Positions 48,696 through 58,639 are shown, numbered from the stretch's first letter. The stretch is DNA of 64,000 nucleotides from Streptomyces zhaozhouensis (GCF_900230195.1 NZ_OCNE01000013.1:1-64000), one strand, 5' to 3'. Numbers and translations are program-made. The notes: a model not told the origin generated them from the letters alone.

Positions 48696-49529
48696 ATGAC
48701 CGCCGCACCCGTTCTGGCGTTGCACGGCGTCTCCAAGCGGTTCGGTGCCGTGCAGGCACTGACCGACGTCGACCTGGAGATCCGTCCCGGCCGCGTGACC
48801 GCCCTCGTGGGCGACAACGGCGCCGGCAAGTCCACCCTCATCAAGACCATCGCCGGGGTCCACCCGATCGACGCCGGCAGCATCTCCTGGAAGGGGCGGG
48901 AGGTGCGGATCTCCAAGCCCCACGACGCCCAGGAGCTCGGCATCGCCACCGTCTACCAGGACCTCGCCCTGTGCGACAACCTCGACGTGGTCGCCAACCT
49001 CTTCCTCGGCCGCGAGCTGCGCACCGCGCACATCCTCGACCAGGTCGCGATGGAACGCGAGGCCCGCGAACTGCTGGACACGCTCTCCATCCGCATCCCC
49101 AGCGTGCGCATCCCCGTCGCCTCGCTCTCCGGCGGGCAGCGCCAGGTCGTCGCCATCGCCCGCGCCCTGGTCGGCTCGCCCGAGGTGGTCATCCTCGACG
49201 AGCCGACGGCCGCGCTCGGCGTCGAGCAGACCGCCCAGGTGCTCGACCTGGTGGAGCGGCTGCGCGACCGGGGCCTCGGCGTCATCCTCATCAGCCACAA
49301 CGTGGCCGACGTCCGCGCCGTCGCCGACGACGTCGCCGTGCTGCGCCTGGGACGCAACAACGGCGTCTTCCCGGCCGCCGAGACCAGCGGCGAGGAGATC
49401 ATCGCCGCCATCACCGGGGCCACCGACAACGCGGTCACCCGCCGCAGCCTCCGCAGGGACCAGCAAGGTTCCGAGGCCGAGCCCGAGCAGAACACCGACG
49501 CCGAGGGCGCGGGGGAGGAAACCCGATGA
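48696..49529 (+). CDS. xylG: Xylose-type ABC importer ATPase
   Basis: A 277-residue single-domain ATPase. Walker A is GDNGAGKST (about residue 39), the signature is LSGGQRQVVAIAR, Walker B is VVILDEPTAAL, and the switch His is in ILISHN. Sugar importers of this family often carry two fused ATPase domains, while this one has a single domain, as in actinobacterial XylG. Its stop overlaps the permease start (ATGA). The C-terminal 30 residues are acidic and low-complexity. Confidence 0.92.
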   Translation: MTAAPVLALHGVSKRFGAVQALTDVDLEIRPGRVTALVGDNGAGKSTLIKTIAGVHPIDAGSISWKGREVRISKPHDAQELGIATVYQDLALCDNLDVVANLFLGRELRTAHILDQVAMEREARELLDTLSIRIPSVRIPVASLSGGQRQVVAIARALVGSPEVVILDEPTAALGVEQTAQVLDLVERLRDRGLGVILISHNVADVRAVADDVAVLRLGRNNGVFPAAETSGEEIIAAITGATDNAVTRRSLRRDQQGSEAEPEQNTDAEGAGEETR

Positions 49530-50755
49530 GCGACAAACTCGCGCCCGACCCCCGCCTGTTGGTGCGGGAGCGGGGACTGGCCGGCTACCTGGAGGACTTC
49601 CGGCGCCGGATCACCGGCGGCGAGCTGGGGTCGATCCCGGTCATCGTCGGCATGATCATCATCGCGGTGGTCTTCGAGTCCCAGACCGGCACGTTCCTCT
49701 CGCCGCGCAACATCAGCAACATCTCCGTCTACATCGCCGGCCCCGGCATCATGGCCGTCGGCATCGTGCTGGTGCTGCTGCTCGGCGAGATCGACCTGTC
49801 GGTCGGCTCCATGGCCGGCCTCTCGGCGGCGGTCTGGGCGGTGCTCTCCGTCAGCCACGGGGTCAACGACCTGCTCGCCATCGTCCTGGCGATCCTGGCC
49901 GGCGCGGCCGTCGGCACCCTGCACGGGTTCTTCTTCGCCAAGATCGGGGTGCCCGCCTTCGTGGTGACCCTCGCCGGCTTCCTCGGCTGGAGCGGGCTCC
50001 AGATCTGGGTGATGGGCGACGAGGGCACCATCAACGTCCCCCGCGACAGCCTGGTGCGGGACTTCAACAACTTCTACTTCTCCGACATCTCCGCCGCCTA
50101 CGGGCTGGCCGCCGTGCTCAGCCTCGGCTACCTGGGGGCGCTGCTCTTCCAGGAGCGCAGGCGCGAGCGGGCGGGGCTGCCCACCCGGCCGCTGAGCGAG
50201 ATCATCCTGCGGGTCGGCCTGGTCGCGGTGGCCGCGTTCATCACCGCGTACACCCTCAACCAGCACCGCGGCCTGCCGTTGGCGCTGGTGATCTTCCTCG
50301 TGATCCTGCTGGCCGCCGACTTCATGATCCGTCGCACCACCTACGGCCGGCAGATCTTCGCCGTCGGCGGCAACGCCGAAGCGGCCCGCCGCGCCGGCAT
50401 CAACGTGGAACGGGTCCGGCTGACCGTCTTCACCCTCGCCAGCGCGCTCGCCGCGCTCGGCGGCCTCTTCTACGCCGCGCAGGCCGGCGGCGCCTCGAAG
50501 AGCCTGGGCTCCGGCAACCTGCTGATGAACGTCATCGCCGCCGCCGTCATCGGCGGCACCAGCCTCTTCGGCGGGCGCGGCTGGATCTGGTCGGCGCTGC
50601 TGGGCACCCTCGTCATCCAGTCCATCACCACGGGCCTGAACCTGATGGGCATGGCCAGCGAGATCCAGTACATGATCACCGGTGCCGTGCTGCTGGTCGC
50701 CGTCGTCCTCGACTCGATCTCCCGGCGCACCCAACGCACAGCGGGTCGAACATAG
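49526..50755 (+). CDS. xylH: Xylose-type ABC importer permease
   Basis: A 409-residue RbsC/XylH-type permease with about ten membrane spans. LLGEIDLSVGSMAGLSAAVW and the EAARRAGINVERVR loop are family hallmarks. The ATG overlaps the xylG stop. It ends the operon and is followed 22 bp later by a strong hairpin. It provides the membrane channel for pentose uptake. Confidence 0.93.
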   Translation: MSDKLAPDPRLLVRERGLAGYLEDFRRRITGGELGSIPVIVGMIIIAVVFESQTGTFLSPRNISNISVYIAGPGIMAVGIVLVLLLGEIDLSVGSMAGLSAAVWAVLSVSHGVNDLLAIVLAILAGAAVGTLHGFFFAKIGVPAFVVTLAGFLGWSGLQIWVMGDEGTINVPRDSLVRDFNNFYFSDISAAYGLAAVLSLGYLGALLFQERRRERAGLPTRPLSEIILRVGLVAVAAFITAYTLNQHRGLPLALVIFLVILLAADFMIRRTTYGRQIFAVGGNAEAARRAGINVERVRLTVFTLASALAALGGLFYAAQAGGASKSLGSGNLLMNVIAAAVIGGTSLFGGRGWIWSALLGTLVIQSITTGLNLMGMASEIQYMITGAVLLVAVVLDSISRRTQRTAGRT

Positions 50756-50776
50756 GTCCTGTTCAGGCGAGGGGCA

Positions 50777-50808
50777 GGTCACCCGGGTCCGCGCGGACCC
50801 GGGTGACC
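50777..50808 (+). terminator. Terminator hairpin after xylH
   Basis: A perfect 14-bp inverted repeat (GGTCACCCGGGTCC and its complement) surrounds a GCGC loop. There is no clear U-tract, as often in Streptomyces. It separates the sugar operon from dxs. Confidence 0.8.
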
Positions 50809-50894
50809 CATCTCGCATCCTGAGAACTCCATCGGGCAGGCGGCGCACTAGACTCTCCGGGTGATGGGGGAGCGCCCAGAAACGAGGAGGAACG

Positions 50895-52802
50895 GTGTCG
50901 TTGCTGACCGGTGTCTCGGGACCACGTGACCTGGACGGGCTGACCCCCGAGGAGCTGGTCGAGCTGGCCGGCGAGATTCGCGCCTTCCTGATCCAGGAGG
51001 TCTCCAAGACCGGCGGACACCTCGGCCCCAACCTCGGAGTGGTCGAGCTGACCATCGCCCTGCACCGGGTCTTCGAGTCGCCGGCCGACCGCGTGCTGTG
51101 GGACACGGGCCACCAGTCCTACGTGCACAAGCTGCTCACCGGCCGCCAGGACTTCTCCGGGCTGCGCACCAGGGACGGCCTCTCCGGCTATCCCTCGCGC
51201 CGGGAGTCCGAGCACGACGTCATCGAGAACAGCCACGCCTCCACCGTCCTCGGCTGGGCCGACGGCCTGGCCAAGGCCAACCAACTCCGCGGCGTCGACC
51301 GGCACGTGGTCGCCGTCACCGGCGACGGCGCCCTCACCGGCGGCATGGCATGGGAGGCGCTGAACAACATCGCGGGCGCCAAGGACCGCCCCCTGGTGAT
51401 CGTCGTCAACGACAACGAGCGCTCCTACGCGCCCACCATCGGCGGCCTCGCCAACCACCTCGCCACCCTGCGCACCACCGACGGCTACGAGCGCTGGCTG
51501 GAGCGCGGCCGGCAGGTGCTCAACCGCACCCCCGTGGTCGGCCGGCAGCTCTACGGCACGCTGCACGGCGCGAAGAAGGGGCTGAAGGACGTCATCGCCC
51601 CGCAGGGCATGTTCGAGGACCTCGGCATCAAGTATCTGGGTCCCATCGACGGCCACGACATCCAGGCCCTGGAGTCCGCGCTCCTGCGCGCCAAGCGCTT
51701 CGGCGGCCCGGTGATCGTGCACTGCCTCACCGAGAAGGGCCGCGGCTACCAGCCGGCCAGGGACGACCAGGCCGACCAGTTCCACGCGGTGGGTGTGATC
51801 CACCCCGACACCGGCCTGCCGGTCAGCGCCTCGGGCGCCGACTGGACCTCCGTCTTCGGCGACGAGATCGTGCGGATCGGGCGCGAGCGGCCCGACGTCG
51901 TCGCCATCACCGCCGCCATGCTGCGGCCGGTCGGGCTCAAGCGCTTCGCCGAGGAGTTCCCGGAGCGGGTCTTCGACGTCGGCATCGCCGAGCAGCACGG
52001 CGCGGTCTCGGCCGCCGGGCTCGCCACCGGCGGGCTCCACCCGGTCTTCGCCGTCTACGCCACGTTCCTCAACCGCGCCTTCGACCAGCTGCTGATGGAC
52101 GTGGCGCTGCACCGCTGCGGCGTGACGTTCGTGCTGGACCGCGCGGGGATCACCGGGCCCGACGGCGCCTCCCACCACGGGATGTGGGACATGTCGATCC
52201 TCCAGGTCGTCCCCGGTCTGCGGCTGGCCGCCCCACGCGACGCCGACCAGCTGCGCGCGCAGCTGCGGGAGGCCGTCGAGGTCGAGGACGCGCCGACGGT
52301 GGTCCGTTACTCCAAGGGCAAGGTCGGGACGCCGGTGCCGGCCGTCGGCCGGATCGGCGGGATGGACGTGCTGCGCGAGGCCGAGAGCGACCGGCCCGAC
52401 GTGCTGCTGGTCTCGGTCGGGGCCCTGGCCCCGGTCTGCCTGGAGGCGGCGACCCTGCTGGACCGCCAGGGGATCAGCACCACCGTCGTCGACCCCCGCT
52501 GGGTCAAGCCGGTCGACCCGGAGCTGCCCGCGCTGGCGGCCAGGCACCGCATGGTCGTCACGGTGGAGGACAACTGCCGTGCCGGCGGCGTCGGTTCGGC
52601 GATCGCACAGGCGCTGCGCGACGCCGACGTGGAGGTGCCGCTGCGCGACTTCGGCGTTCCCGACCGTTTCCTCGACCACGCCAGTCGAGCCGAGGTGCTC
52701 GCCGAGATCGGTCTGACGGGGCCCGACATCGCGCGCCAGGTCACGGGCTTTGTCGCCCGCATGGAGGGCCGGCTCGACCCGGCAAGCCTGGGCAGCGACT
52801 GA
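50895..52802 (+). CDS. dxs: 1-deoxy-D-xylulose-5-phosphate synthase
   Basis: A 635-residue thiamine-diphosphate enzyme. It condenses pyruvate and glyceraldehyde-3-phosphate in the first step of the MEP isoprenoid pathway. The ThDP motif is GDGALTGGMAWEALNN (about residue 145), the middle domain has LDRAGITGPDGASHHG and the C-terminal transketolase domain follows. The GTG start comes after AGGAGGAACG. The length is typical. The 3' gap to the convergent VOC gene (52803-52929) is GC-rich with poly-C runs and no gene. Confidence 0.97.
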   Translation: MSLLTGVSGPRDLDGLTPEELVELAGEIRAFLIQEVSKTGGHLGPNLGVVELTIALHRVFESPADRVLWDTGHQSYVHKLLTGRQDFSGLRTRDGLSGYPSRRESEHDVIENSHASTVLGWADGLAKANQLRGVDRHVVAVTGDGALTGGMAWEALNNIAGAKDRPLVIVVNDNERSYAPTIGGLANHLATLRTTDGYERWLERGRQVLNRTPVVGRQLYGTLHGAKKGLKDVIAPQGMFEDLGIKYLGPIDGHDIQALESALLRAKRFGGPVIVHCLTEKGRGYQPARDDQADQFHAVGVIHPDTGLPVSASGADWTSVFGDEIVRIGRERPDVVAITAAMLRPVGLKRFAEEFPERVFDVGIAEQHGAVSAAGLATGGLHPVFAVYATFLNRAFDQLLMDVALHRCGVTFVLDRAGITGPDGASHHGMWDMSILQVVPGLRLAAPRDADQLRAQLREAVEVEDAPTVVRYSKGKVGTPVPAVGRIGGMDVLREAESDRPDVLLVSVGALAPVCLEAATLLDRQGISTTVVDPRWVKPVDPELPALAARHRMVVTVEDNCRAGGVGSAIAQALRDADVEVPLRDFGVPDRFLDHASRAEVLAEIGLTGPDIARQVTGFVARMEGRLDPASLGSD

Positions 52803-52929
52803 AGCCGGCCGGCCAGCGCGCCGGGGGGGAGCGGAGACGGAAGGAGGGCGACCCCCGAACGGGCCGCCCTACCGGAGTACTTCCCCCCCTGCCCCCCCGT
52901 TTCCCGGGGCGGGCGGTCTTCGGGGAACG

Positions 52930-53334
52930 TCAGCCCTGCGCGGCCGCCGGGTCGATCCAGGTGATCTCCCAGTGGTGGCCGTCCAGGTCGCGGAAGCTGC
53001 GGTCGTACATCGTCTCCGTGTCGACAGTCTCGCCGGCCGGGGTGCCGCCCGCAGCCAGGGCGCGGTCGACCAGCTCGTCCACGGCCTGCCTGCTGTCCGC
53101 GCTGAGCCCGATCAGGGTCTCCTGGTGGGTGGAGGTGTCGGCGATCTGCTTCTTGGTGAGGGCCGCGAAGGACTCCTCGGTCAGCAGCATCGCGTAGATC
53201 GTGTCACTGATGACCAGGCAGGCCGAGTTCTCGTCGGAGAACTGCGGCTTGAAGGAGTAGCCCAGCTCGGAGAAGAACTTCTTGGACCGGTCCAGGTCCT
53301 TCACCGACAGGTTCACGAAAATCATGGTGCTCAA
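52930..53334 (-). CDS. VOC-family (glyoxalase/bleomycin-resistance-like) protein
   Basis: A 134-residue protein with two beta-alpha-beta-beta-beta units (FVNLSVKDLDRSKKFFSELG at the start and a RDLDGHHWEITW end). The terminal Glu in WEITW is the usual metal ligand. The TTG at 53334 with GGAG eight bases upstream gives MSTMIFVNL, the common start in this family. The ATG at 53325 is the alternative. The function is unknown: these proteins act as lyases, dioxygenases or drug-binding proteins. Confidence 0.82.
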   Translation of the reverse strand: MSTMIFVNLSVKDLDRSKKFFSELGYSFKPQFSDENSACLVISDTIYAMLLTEESFAALTKKQIADTSTHQETLIGLSADSRQAVDELVDRALAAGGTPAGETVDTETMYDRSFRDLDGHHWEITWIDPAAAQG

Positions 53335-53414
53335 CGTGTGCGCTCCCTGTTCACTCGAGTCACCGCTTCCCCGCGGTGGCGTGTCAGAGAACATACCGGT
53401 GACCCAGTGAAAAC

Positions 53415-53834
53415 TTATGGCTCGTCAGGTGAAACTTCGGCGAGGAGCTGACGGGGTCTCATGACCCCGGCGCCCAGGGCTTTCACCCGTTCCCGGAGGC
53501 CCCTGTCGGCGGTGACCACCCGGCAGTCCCTGCCCTTCCCCTCGCTCCGCACCAGGTCCACCACCGTCTCGTCGCCACTGCCCGGCGACGAGACCACCCG
53601 CACCCCAGCGACGGAGGCCACCCCGCGCGCCGCGCCCTCCACCACGAGCACCAACTCCTCGTCCCCGGCCCGGCCCGCCAGCCGGTCCCGCAGCCGCTCG
53701 GCGGCGCCCCGCCGGTCGCGCCACCAGCCGTCGGGCACCGAGCCCACCACGTTGGCCCCGTCCACCAACAGCAGCGGCGCCCGACCCGGGGCCACCGGAT
53801 CGGGCGCCGCGCGCTCCGTCTCTCCGTCCGTCAC
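53415..53834 (-). CDS. NYN/PIN-like nuclease domain protein (YacP type)
   Basis: A 139-residue protein with LLLVDGANVVGSVPDGWW near the N-terminus, then GDETVVDLVRSEGKGRD and VVTADRGLRERV. The spaced Asp residues (VDGAN, GDE, TADRG) are the metal-binding set of NYN/PIN nucleases. It is probably a small endoribonuclease acting on RNA. It lies 10 bp from the end of the fadB-like gene and could share its transcript. Confidence 0.82.
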   Translation of the reverse strand: MTDGETERAAPDPVAPGRAPLLLVDGANVVGSVPDGWWRDRRGAAERLRDRLAGRAGDEELVLVVEGAARGVASVAGVRVVSSPGSGDETVVDLVRSEGKGRDCRVVTADRGLRERVKALGAGVMRPRQLLAEVSPDEP

Positions 53835-53844
53835 GCCACGGACT

Positions 53845-55971
53845 CTACTCGGGCAGGCTCGCCACCCCCGGAGCCAGCAGCCGGCGCCCCAGCACCCGCT
53901 GGGAGACCCCGGCCCGGTCCAGGTAGGGGGTGACCCCGCCCAGGTGGAACGGCCAGCCGGCGCCGGTGATCAGGCACAGGTCGATGTCCTGCGCCTCGGC
54001 GACGACGCCCTCGTCGAGCATCAGCCCGACCTCCTCGGCGATCGCGTCCAGCGCGCGGGTCCGCACCTGCTCCTCCGACAGCACCCGGTCGCCGACCTCG
54101 AAGAGCGCCGCGACCTCCGGGTCCAACTCCGGCTTGCCGCCCGAGTGGTCGTACAGCGTCCGCTTGCCGGCGGCCACCACCCGGCCCAGGTTCTCCGAGA
54201 CCCCGAACCGCTCGGGGAACGCCTCGTGCAGCGTGCCCGCCACATGGTGCGCCACGGCCGGGCCCACCAGCTCGAGCAGCACCATCGGGGACATCGGCAG
54301 CCCGAGCGGCGCCAGCGCGTTGTCCGCCACCTCGACGGGGGTGCCCTCGTCGATGGAGGCCAGCACCTCGCCCATGAACCGGGTCAGGATGCGGTTGACC
54401 ACGAACGCCGGAGCGTCCTTGACCAGCACCGCCGACTTCCGCAGCTCCTTGGCGACGGCGAACGCCGTGGCCAGCGACGCGTCGTCGGTGCGCTCGGCCC
54501 GGACGATCTCCAGCAGCGGCAGGACCGCGACCGGGTTGAAGAAGTGGAAGCCCACGACCCGCTCGGGGTGCTCCAGCCCGGAGGCCATCTCACTGACCGA
54601 GAGCGAGGAGGTGTTGGTGGCCAGGATGGCGTGCTCCGGGACCACGGCCTCCAGGTCGGCGAAGACCTGCTGCTTGACGCCCATCTCCTCGAAGACGGCC
54701 TCGATCACGAAGTCCGCGTCCGCGAACGCGCTCGCCTTGTCCAGCGAACCGGTGACGTTGGCCTTGAGACGGTTGACCTGGTCCTGGTTGAGCCTGCCCT
54801 TCAGCAGCAGCATGTCCAGCTGCTCGTGGACCCAGCCGACGCCCTTGTCCACCCGCTCCTGGTCGATGTCGGTGAGCACCACCGGCACCTGGAGCCGCCG
54901 CGCGAAGAGCAGCGCCAGCTGGGAGGCCATCAGCCCCGCGCCCACGATCCCGACCTTGGTCACCTTGCGGGCCAGCGACTTGTCGGGCGCGCCCACCGGG
55001 CGCTTGGCCCGGCGCTGCACCAGGTTGAACGCGTAGAGCCCGCTGCGGAGTTCGTCGCTCATGATCAGGTCGGCCAGGGCACGGGCCTCGGCGTCGAAGC
55101 CGGCCCGCAGGTCCCCGTTGCGCACCTGGGCGATGATGTCCAGCGCCAGATAGGCCGCCGGGGCGGCGCCGTGCACCTTCTCGTCGGCGATCTCCCGGCC
55201 CCTGGCGACGGCCTGGTCCCAGGCCTCGCCCCGGTCCGGGTCCTGCCGCTCGACCTCGATCTCGCCGCGCAGCACGGCGGAGGTCCACAGCAGCGACTGC
55301 TCCAGGAAGTCCGCCGCCTCGAAGAGGGCGTCGGCGATGCCCAGCTCGTAGACCTGCGGGCCGGTCAGCATCCGGTTCTGGTTGAGCGCGTTCTCCACGA
55401 TCACCCGGACCGCGCGCTCCGCGCCGATCAGGTTCGGCAGCAGCGTGCAGCCGCCCCAGCCGGGCAGCAGGCCGAGGAAGACCTCGGGCAGCCCGAACGC
55501 GCCCAGCGTCGCGGAGACCGTGCGGTAGTCGCAGTGCAGCCCGACCTCGACGCCACCGCCCAGGGCGGCGCCGTTGTAGTAGGCGAACGTCGGCACGCCG
55601 AGCCCGCCGAGCCGGCGGAAGATCGCGTGCCCGCTGGAGCCGATGGCCAGCGCCTGCTCCCGCTGCGAGATGACCTCGACGCCCTTGAGGTCGGCGCCCA
55701 CGGCGAAGACGAACGGCTTGCCGGTCAGGCCGACCCCGACGATCTCACCGGCGTCCGCCTCGGCGGCCACCTGGTCGATCGCCGCGTCCAGGTTCGCCAG
55801 CGACCTGGGGCCGAAGGTGGTGGGCTTCTTGTGGTCGAAGCCGTTGTCCAGGGTGATCAGCGCGAACCGGCCCGCGCCGTGCGGCAGTTCCAGGTGGCGC
55901 ACGTGCGCCTGGGTGACCACCTCGTCGGGGAAGCTCTCGGCCGCTCCGCGCAGCTGCTCAGCGGTACTCAC
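53845..55971 (-). CDS. fadB: Fatty-acid oxidation multifunctional enzyme (enoyl-CoA hydratase / 3-hydroxyacyl-CoA dehydrogenase)
   Basis: A 708-residue bifunctional beta-oxidation enzyme. Residues about 20-300 form a crotonase domain (ALGGGVEVGLHCDYR and GLLPGWGG). Residues about 335-520 form the NAD-binding dehydrogenase domain (VGIVGAGLMASQLA and the catalytic GFHFFNPV), followed by the C-terminal dehydrogenase repeats. It hydrates enoyl-CoA and oxidises 3-hydroxyacyl-CoA. The thiolase gene lies 46 bp upstream on the same strand, so the two form one operon, as is usual for beta-oxidation. Confidence 0.95.
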   Translation of the reverse strand: MSTAEQLRGAAESFPDEVVTQAHVRHLELPHGAGRFALITLDNGFDHKKPTTFGPRSLANLDAAIDQVAAEADAGEIVGVGLTGKPFVFAVGADLKGVEVISQREQALAIGSSGHAIFRRLGGLGVPTFAYYNGAALGGGVEVGLHCDYRTVSATLGAFGLPEVFLGLLPGWGGCTLLPNLIGAERAVRVIVENALNQNRMLTGPQVYELGIADALFEAADFLEQSLLWTSAVLRGEIEVERQDPDRGEAWDQAVARGREIADEKVHGAAPAAYLALDIIAQVRNGDLRAGFDAEARALADLIMSDELRSGLYAFNLVQRRAKRPVGAPDKSLARKVTKVGIVGAGLMASQLALLFARRLQVPVVLTDIDQERVDKGVGWVHEQLDMLLLKGRLNQDQVNRLKANVTGSLDKASAFADADFVIEAVFEEMGVKQQVFADLEAVVPEHAILATNTSSLSVSEMASGLEHPERVVGFHFFNPVAVLPLLEIVRAERTDDASLATAFAVAKELRKSAVLVKDAPAFVVNRILTRFMGEVLASIDEGTPVEVADNALAPLGLPMSPMVLLELVGPAVAHHVAGTLHEAFPERFGVSENLGRVVAAGKRTLYDHSGGKPELDPEVAALFEVGDRVLSEEQVRTRALDAIAEEVGLMLDEGVVAEAQDIDLCLITGAGWPFHLGGVTPYLDRAGVSQRVLGRRLLAPGVASLPE

Positions 55972-56017
55972 TGTGACTCCTTCGCCTTCTCGCTCGACCG
56001 GGGTGCCGAAAGCGCGC

Positions 56018-57229
56018 TCACGCGCCCTCCCAGTGCGGGTTCTCCCAGATGACCGTGCCGCCCATGCCGAAGCCGACGCACATGCTGGTCAGTCCGTAGC
56101 GGACGTGCGGCTGGTCCTCGAACTGCCGGGCCAGCTGCGTCATCAGCCGCACCCCGGAGGAGGCCAGCGGGTGCCCGAAGGCGATCGCGCCGCCGTACTG
56201 GTTGACCCGGGGGTCGTCGTCGGCGATGCCGTAGTGGTCGAGCAGCGCCAGCACCTGGACGGCGAACGCCTCGTTGATCTCGAAGAGGCCGATCTCGTCG
56301 ATCGACAGGCCCGCCTTGGCCAGCGCCTTCTCGGTGGCGGGGATCGGGCCGAAGCCCATGACCTCGGGCTCGACGCCGGCGAAGGCGAAGGAGACCAGCC
56401 GCATCTTCACCGGCAGGCCCATCTCGGTCGCGACGTCCTCGGCCGCCAGCAGCGAGGCCGTGGCGCCGTCGTTGAGACCCGCCGCGTTCCCCGCCGTGAC
56501 CCGGCCGTGCGGGCGGAACGGCGTCTTGAGCGCCGCGAGGCCCTCCAGCGTCGTGCCCGGGCGCATCGGCTCGTCCGCCGTGGCCAGGCCCCAGCCCAGC
56601 TCGCCCTCGCCCTCGGTGCGCCGCACCGAGACCGGCACCAGGTCCGGCTGGACCTTGCCGTCCGCGTAGGCCTTCGCCGCCTTCTCCTGGCTGCGCACCG
56701 CGTACTCGTCGGCCCGCGCCTTGGTCAGGTGCGGGAACCTGTCGTGCAGATTCTCCGCCGTCATGCCCATGAAGAGGGCGGACTCGTCCACCAGCTTCTC
56801 CGAGACGAAGCGCGGGTTGGGGTCCACCGCCTCGCCCATCGGGTGCCGGCCCATGTGCTCCACGCCGCCGGCGACGGCGATGTCACTGGCGCCGAAGGCG
56901 ATCGCGCCGGCGCTCGTGGTGACGGCCGTCATCGCGCCCGCGCACATGCGGTCGATGGAGTAACCGGGCACGGACTGCGGCAGCCCGGCCAGCAGCGCGG
57001 CCGTGCGGCCGATGGTCAGCCCCTGGTCGCCGATCTGTGTCGTGGCGGCGATGGCCACGTCGTCGACCCGCTCGGGCGCGAGCTGCGGATTGCGCCGCAG
57101 CAGCTCCCGTACGCACTTGACGACCAGGTCGTCGGCGCGGGTCTCGTGGTAGATCCCCTTGGGACCCGCCTTGCCGAACGGGGTACGGACGCCGTCGACG
57201 AACACGACGTCCCTAGCGGTACGCGGCAC
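56018..57229 (-). CDS. fadA: Acetyl-CoA C-acyltransferase (thiolase)
   Basis: A 403-residue thiolase. The nucleophile Cys is in DRMCAGAMTAV (about residue 92), the His in FGHPLASSG and the second Cys in SMCVGFGMGGT. It cleaves 3-ketoacyl-CoA as the last step of beta-oxidation and pairs with the downstream FadB-like enzyme. The GTG at 57229 with an upstream GAGAGAGGG is preferred, since the earlier frame has no family similarity. The gap 57230-57379 holds GC-rich inverted repeats and no gene. Confidence 0.94.
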   Translation of the reverse strand: MPRTARDVVFVDGVRTPFGKAGPKGIYHETRADDLVVKCVRELLRRNPQLAPERVDDVAIAATTQIGDQGLTIGRTAALLAGLPQSVPGYSIDRMCAGAMTAVTTSAGAIAFGASDIAVAGGVEHMGRHPMGEAVDPNPRFVSEKLVDESALFMGMTAENLHDRFPHLTKARADEYAVRSQEKAAKAYADGKVQPDLVPVSVRRTEGEGELGWGLATADEPMRPGTTLEGLAALKTPFRPHGRVTAGNAAGLNDGATASLLAAEDVATEMGLPVKMRLVSFAFAGVEPEVMGFGPIPATEKALAKAGLSIDEIGLFEINEAFAVQVLALLDHYGIADDDPRVNQYGGAIAFGHPLASSGVRLMTQLARQFEDQPHVRYGLTSMCVGFGMGGTVIWENPHWEGA

Positions 57230-57379
57230 GATGCCCTCTCTCTCCACGCCGAGACATTGCGATCCTGCGCCCATGCTACTAGCGGGTAACCGTCAGGCAA
57301 GTGCCGCCCTCCGCGCGGGGCGCAGATCACAGTCGGTGAGGGCGGAGGGCCGCCCCGGCTGCCGCCCCGGGACGCCGGG

Positions 57380-58639
57380 TCAGGACTCGGAGAGGGCCTT
57401 CGCCAGCAGCCCGGAGGTCTGCGCGATCTGCCACTCCCTGGCGCCCAGCGCGCGCAGCGCGGCGCCGACCGCCTCCGGGCCGCCGTCGGCCGGCGGCTCC
57501 CAGCACAGCCGGCGCACCAACTCGGGGGTGAGCAGATTCTCCTGGGGCATCCGCAGCTCCTCTGCGTGCGCCGTGACAGCCGTGCGGGCCGCCGTCAGCC
57601 GGGCGGCGGCGACCGGGTCGCGCTCCGCCCAGGCGCGCGGCGGCGGGGGGCCCTGCGGCGGCTGCGCCGTCTGCGGCAGCTCCTCCTCGGGCAGCTCCCT
57701 GGCCCGGTCGATCGCCGCCTGCCACTGCTGGAGCTGGCGCCTGTTGGTGCGGTGGCCGAAGCCGGGCAGCGCCGCCAAGGCCCTGGTGTCCTTCGGCATG
57801 GCCTGCGCGGCGGCGACGATCGCCGCGTCGGCGAGCACCTTGCCCGGGGAGAGGTCGCGGCGCCTGGCCGTCTCGTCCCGCGCCTCCCACAGCTCGCGCA
57901 CCACGCCCAACTGCCGCCGCCTGCGCACCTTGTGCACACCCGAGGTGCGGCGCCAGGGGTCCTTGCGCGGCGGCGGTGGCGGGGCGGCGGCGATGGCGGC
58001 GAACTCCTCCAGCGCCCACTCCAGCTTCCCCTGGTGGCGCAGCTCCTCCTCCAGCGCGTCCCGCAGGTCGACCAGCAGCTCGACGTCGAGCGCGGCGTAG
58101 CGCAGCCAGGGGTCGGGCAGCGGGCGGCTGGACCAGTCGACGGCCGAGTGGCCCTTCTCCAGGCTGTAGCCGAGGACGGTCTCCACCATGACGCCGAGCC
58201 CGACCCGGGCGAACCCGGCGAGCCGGCCGGCCAGTTCGGTGTCGAAGAGGCGGGTGGGGCGCATACCTATGTCGCGCAGGCAGGGCAGGTCCTGGGTGGC
58301 CGCGTGGAGAACCCACTCGGCGTCCGAGACGGCCTCGCCCAACGCGGTCAGGTCGGGGCAGGCGACGGGGTCGATCAGCGAGGTGCCGGCGCCCTCCCGC
58401 CGCAGCTGCACCAGATAGGCGCGCTGCCCGTAGCGGTAGCCGGAGGCGCGCTCCGCGTCCACGGCGAGCGGGCCCGAGCCCTGGGCCAGCGCGGAGACGA
58501 CCGCGTCGAGTGCGGACTCGTCGGCGATCACCGGGGGGACGCCCTCCCGGGGCGTGAGCAGCGGGACCGGCGCGGGGCCGGCGGCCTCGGGGGAGGGCAC
58601 TTCAGACGTTGACTCGGTGATCTGTTGGGCGTCGCTCAC
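57380..58639 (-). CDS. RNase D-like 3'-5' exonuclease with HRDC domain
   Basis: A 419-residue protein. The DEDD exonuclease motifs are VDAERASGYRYG (DxE, about residue 60), HAATQDLPCL and YAALDVELLVDL. An HRDC-type helical domain (about 235-315) contains LPGFGHRTNRRQLQQW. It probably matures structured RNA such as tRNA 3' ends. It is a single gene, and the N-terminal 35 residues are disordered and Pro-rich. The ATG at 58639 precedes MSDAQQ. Confidence 0.92.
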   Translation of the reverse strand: MSDAQQITESTSEVPSPEAAGPAPVPLLTPREGVPPVIADESALDAVVSALAQGSGPLAVDAERASGYRYGQRAYLVQLRREGAGTSLIDPVACPDLTALGEAVSDAEWVLHAATQDLPCLRDIGMRPTRLFDTELAGRLAGFARVGLGVMVETVLGYSLEKGHSAVDWSSRPLPDPWLRYAALDVELLVDLRDALEEELRHQGKLEWALEEFAAIAAAPPPPPRKDPWRRTSGVHKVRRRRQLGVVRELWEARDETARRRDLSPGKVLADAAIVAAAQAMPKDTRALAALPGFGHRTNRRQLQQWQAAIDRARELPEEELPQTAQPPQGPPPPRAWAERDPVAAARLTAARTAVTAHAEELRMPQENLLTPELVRRLCWEPPADGGPEAVGAALRALGAREWQIAQTSGLLAKALSES

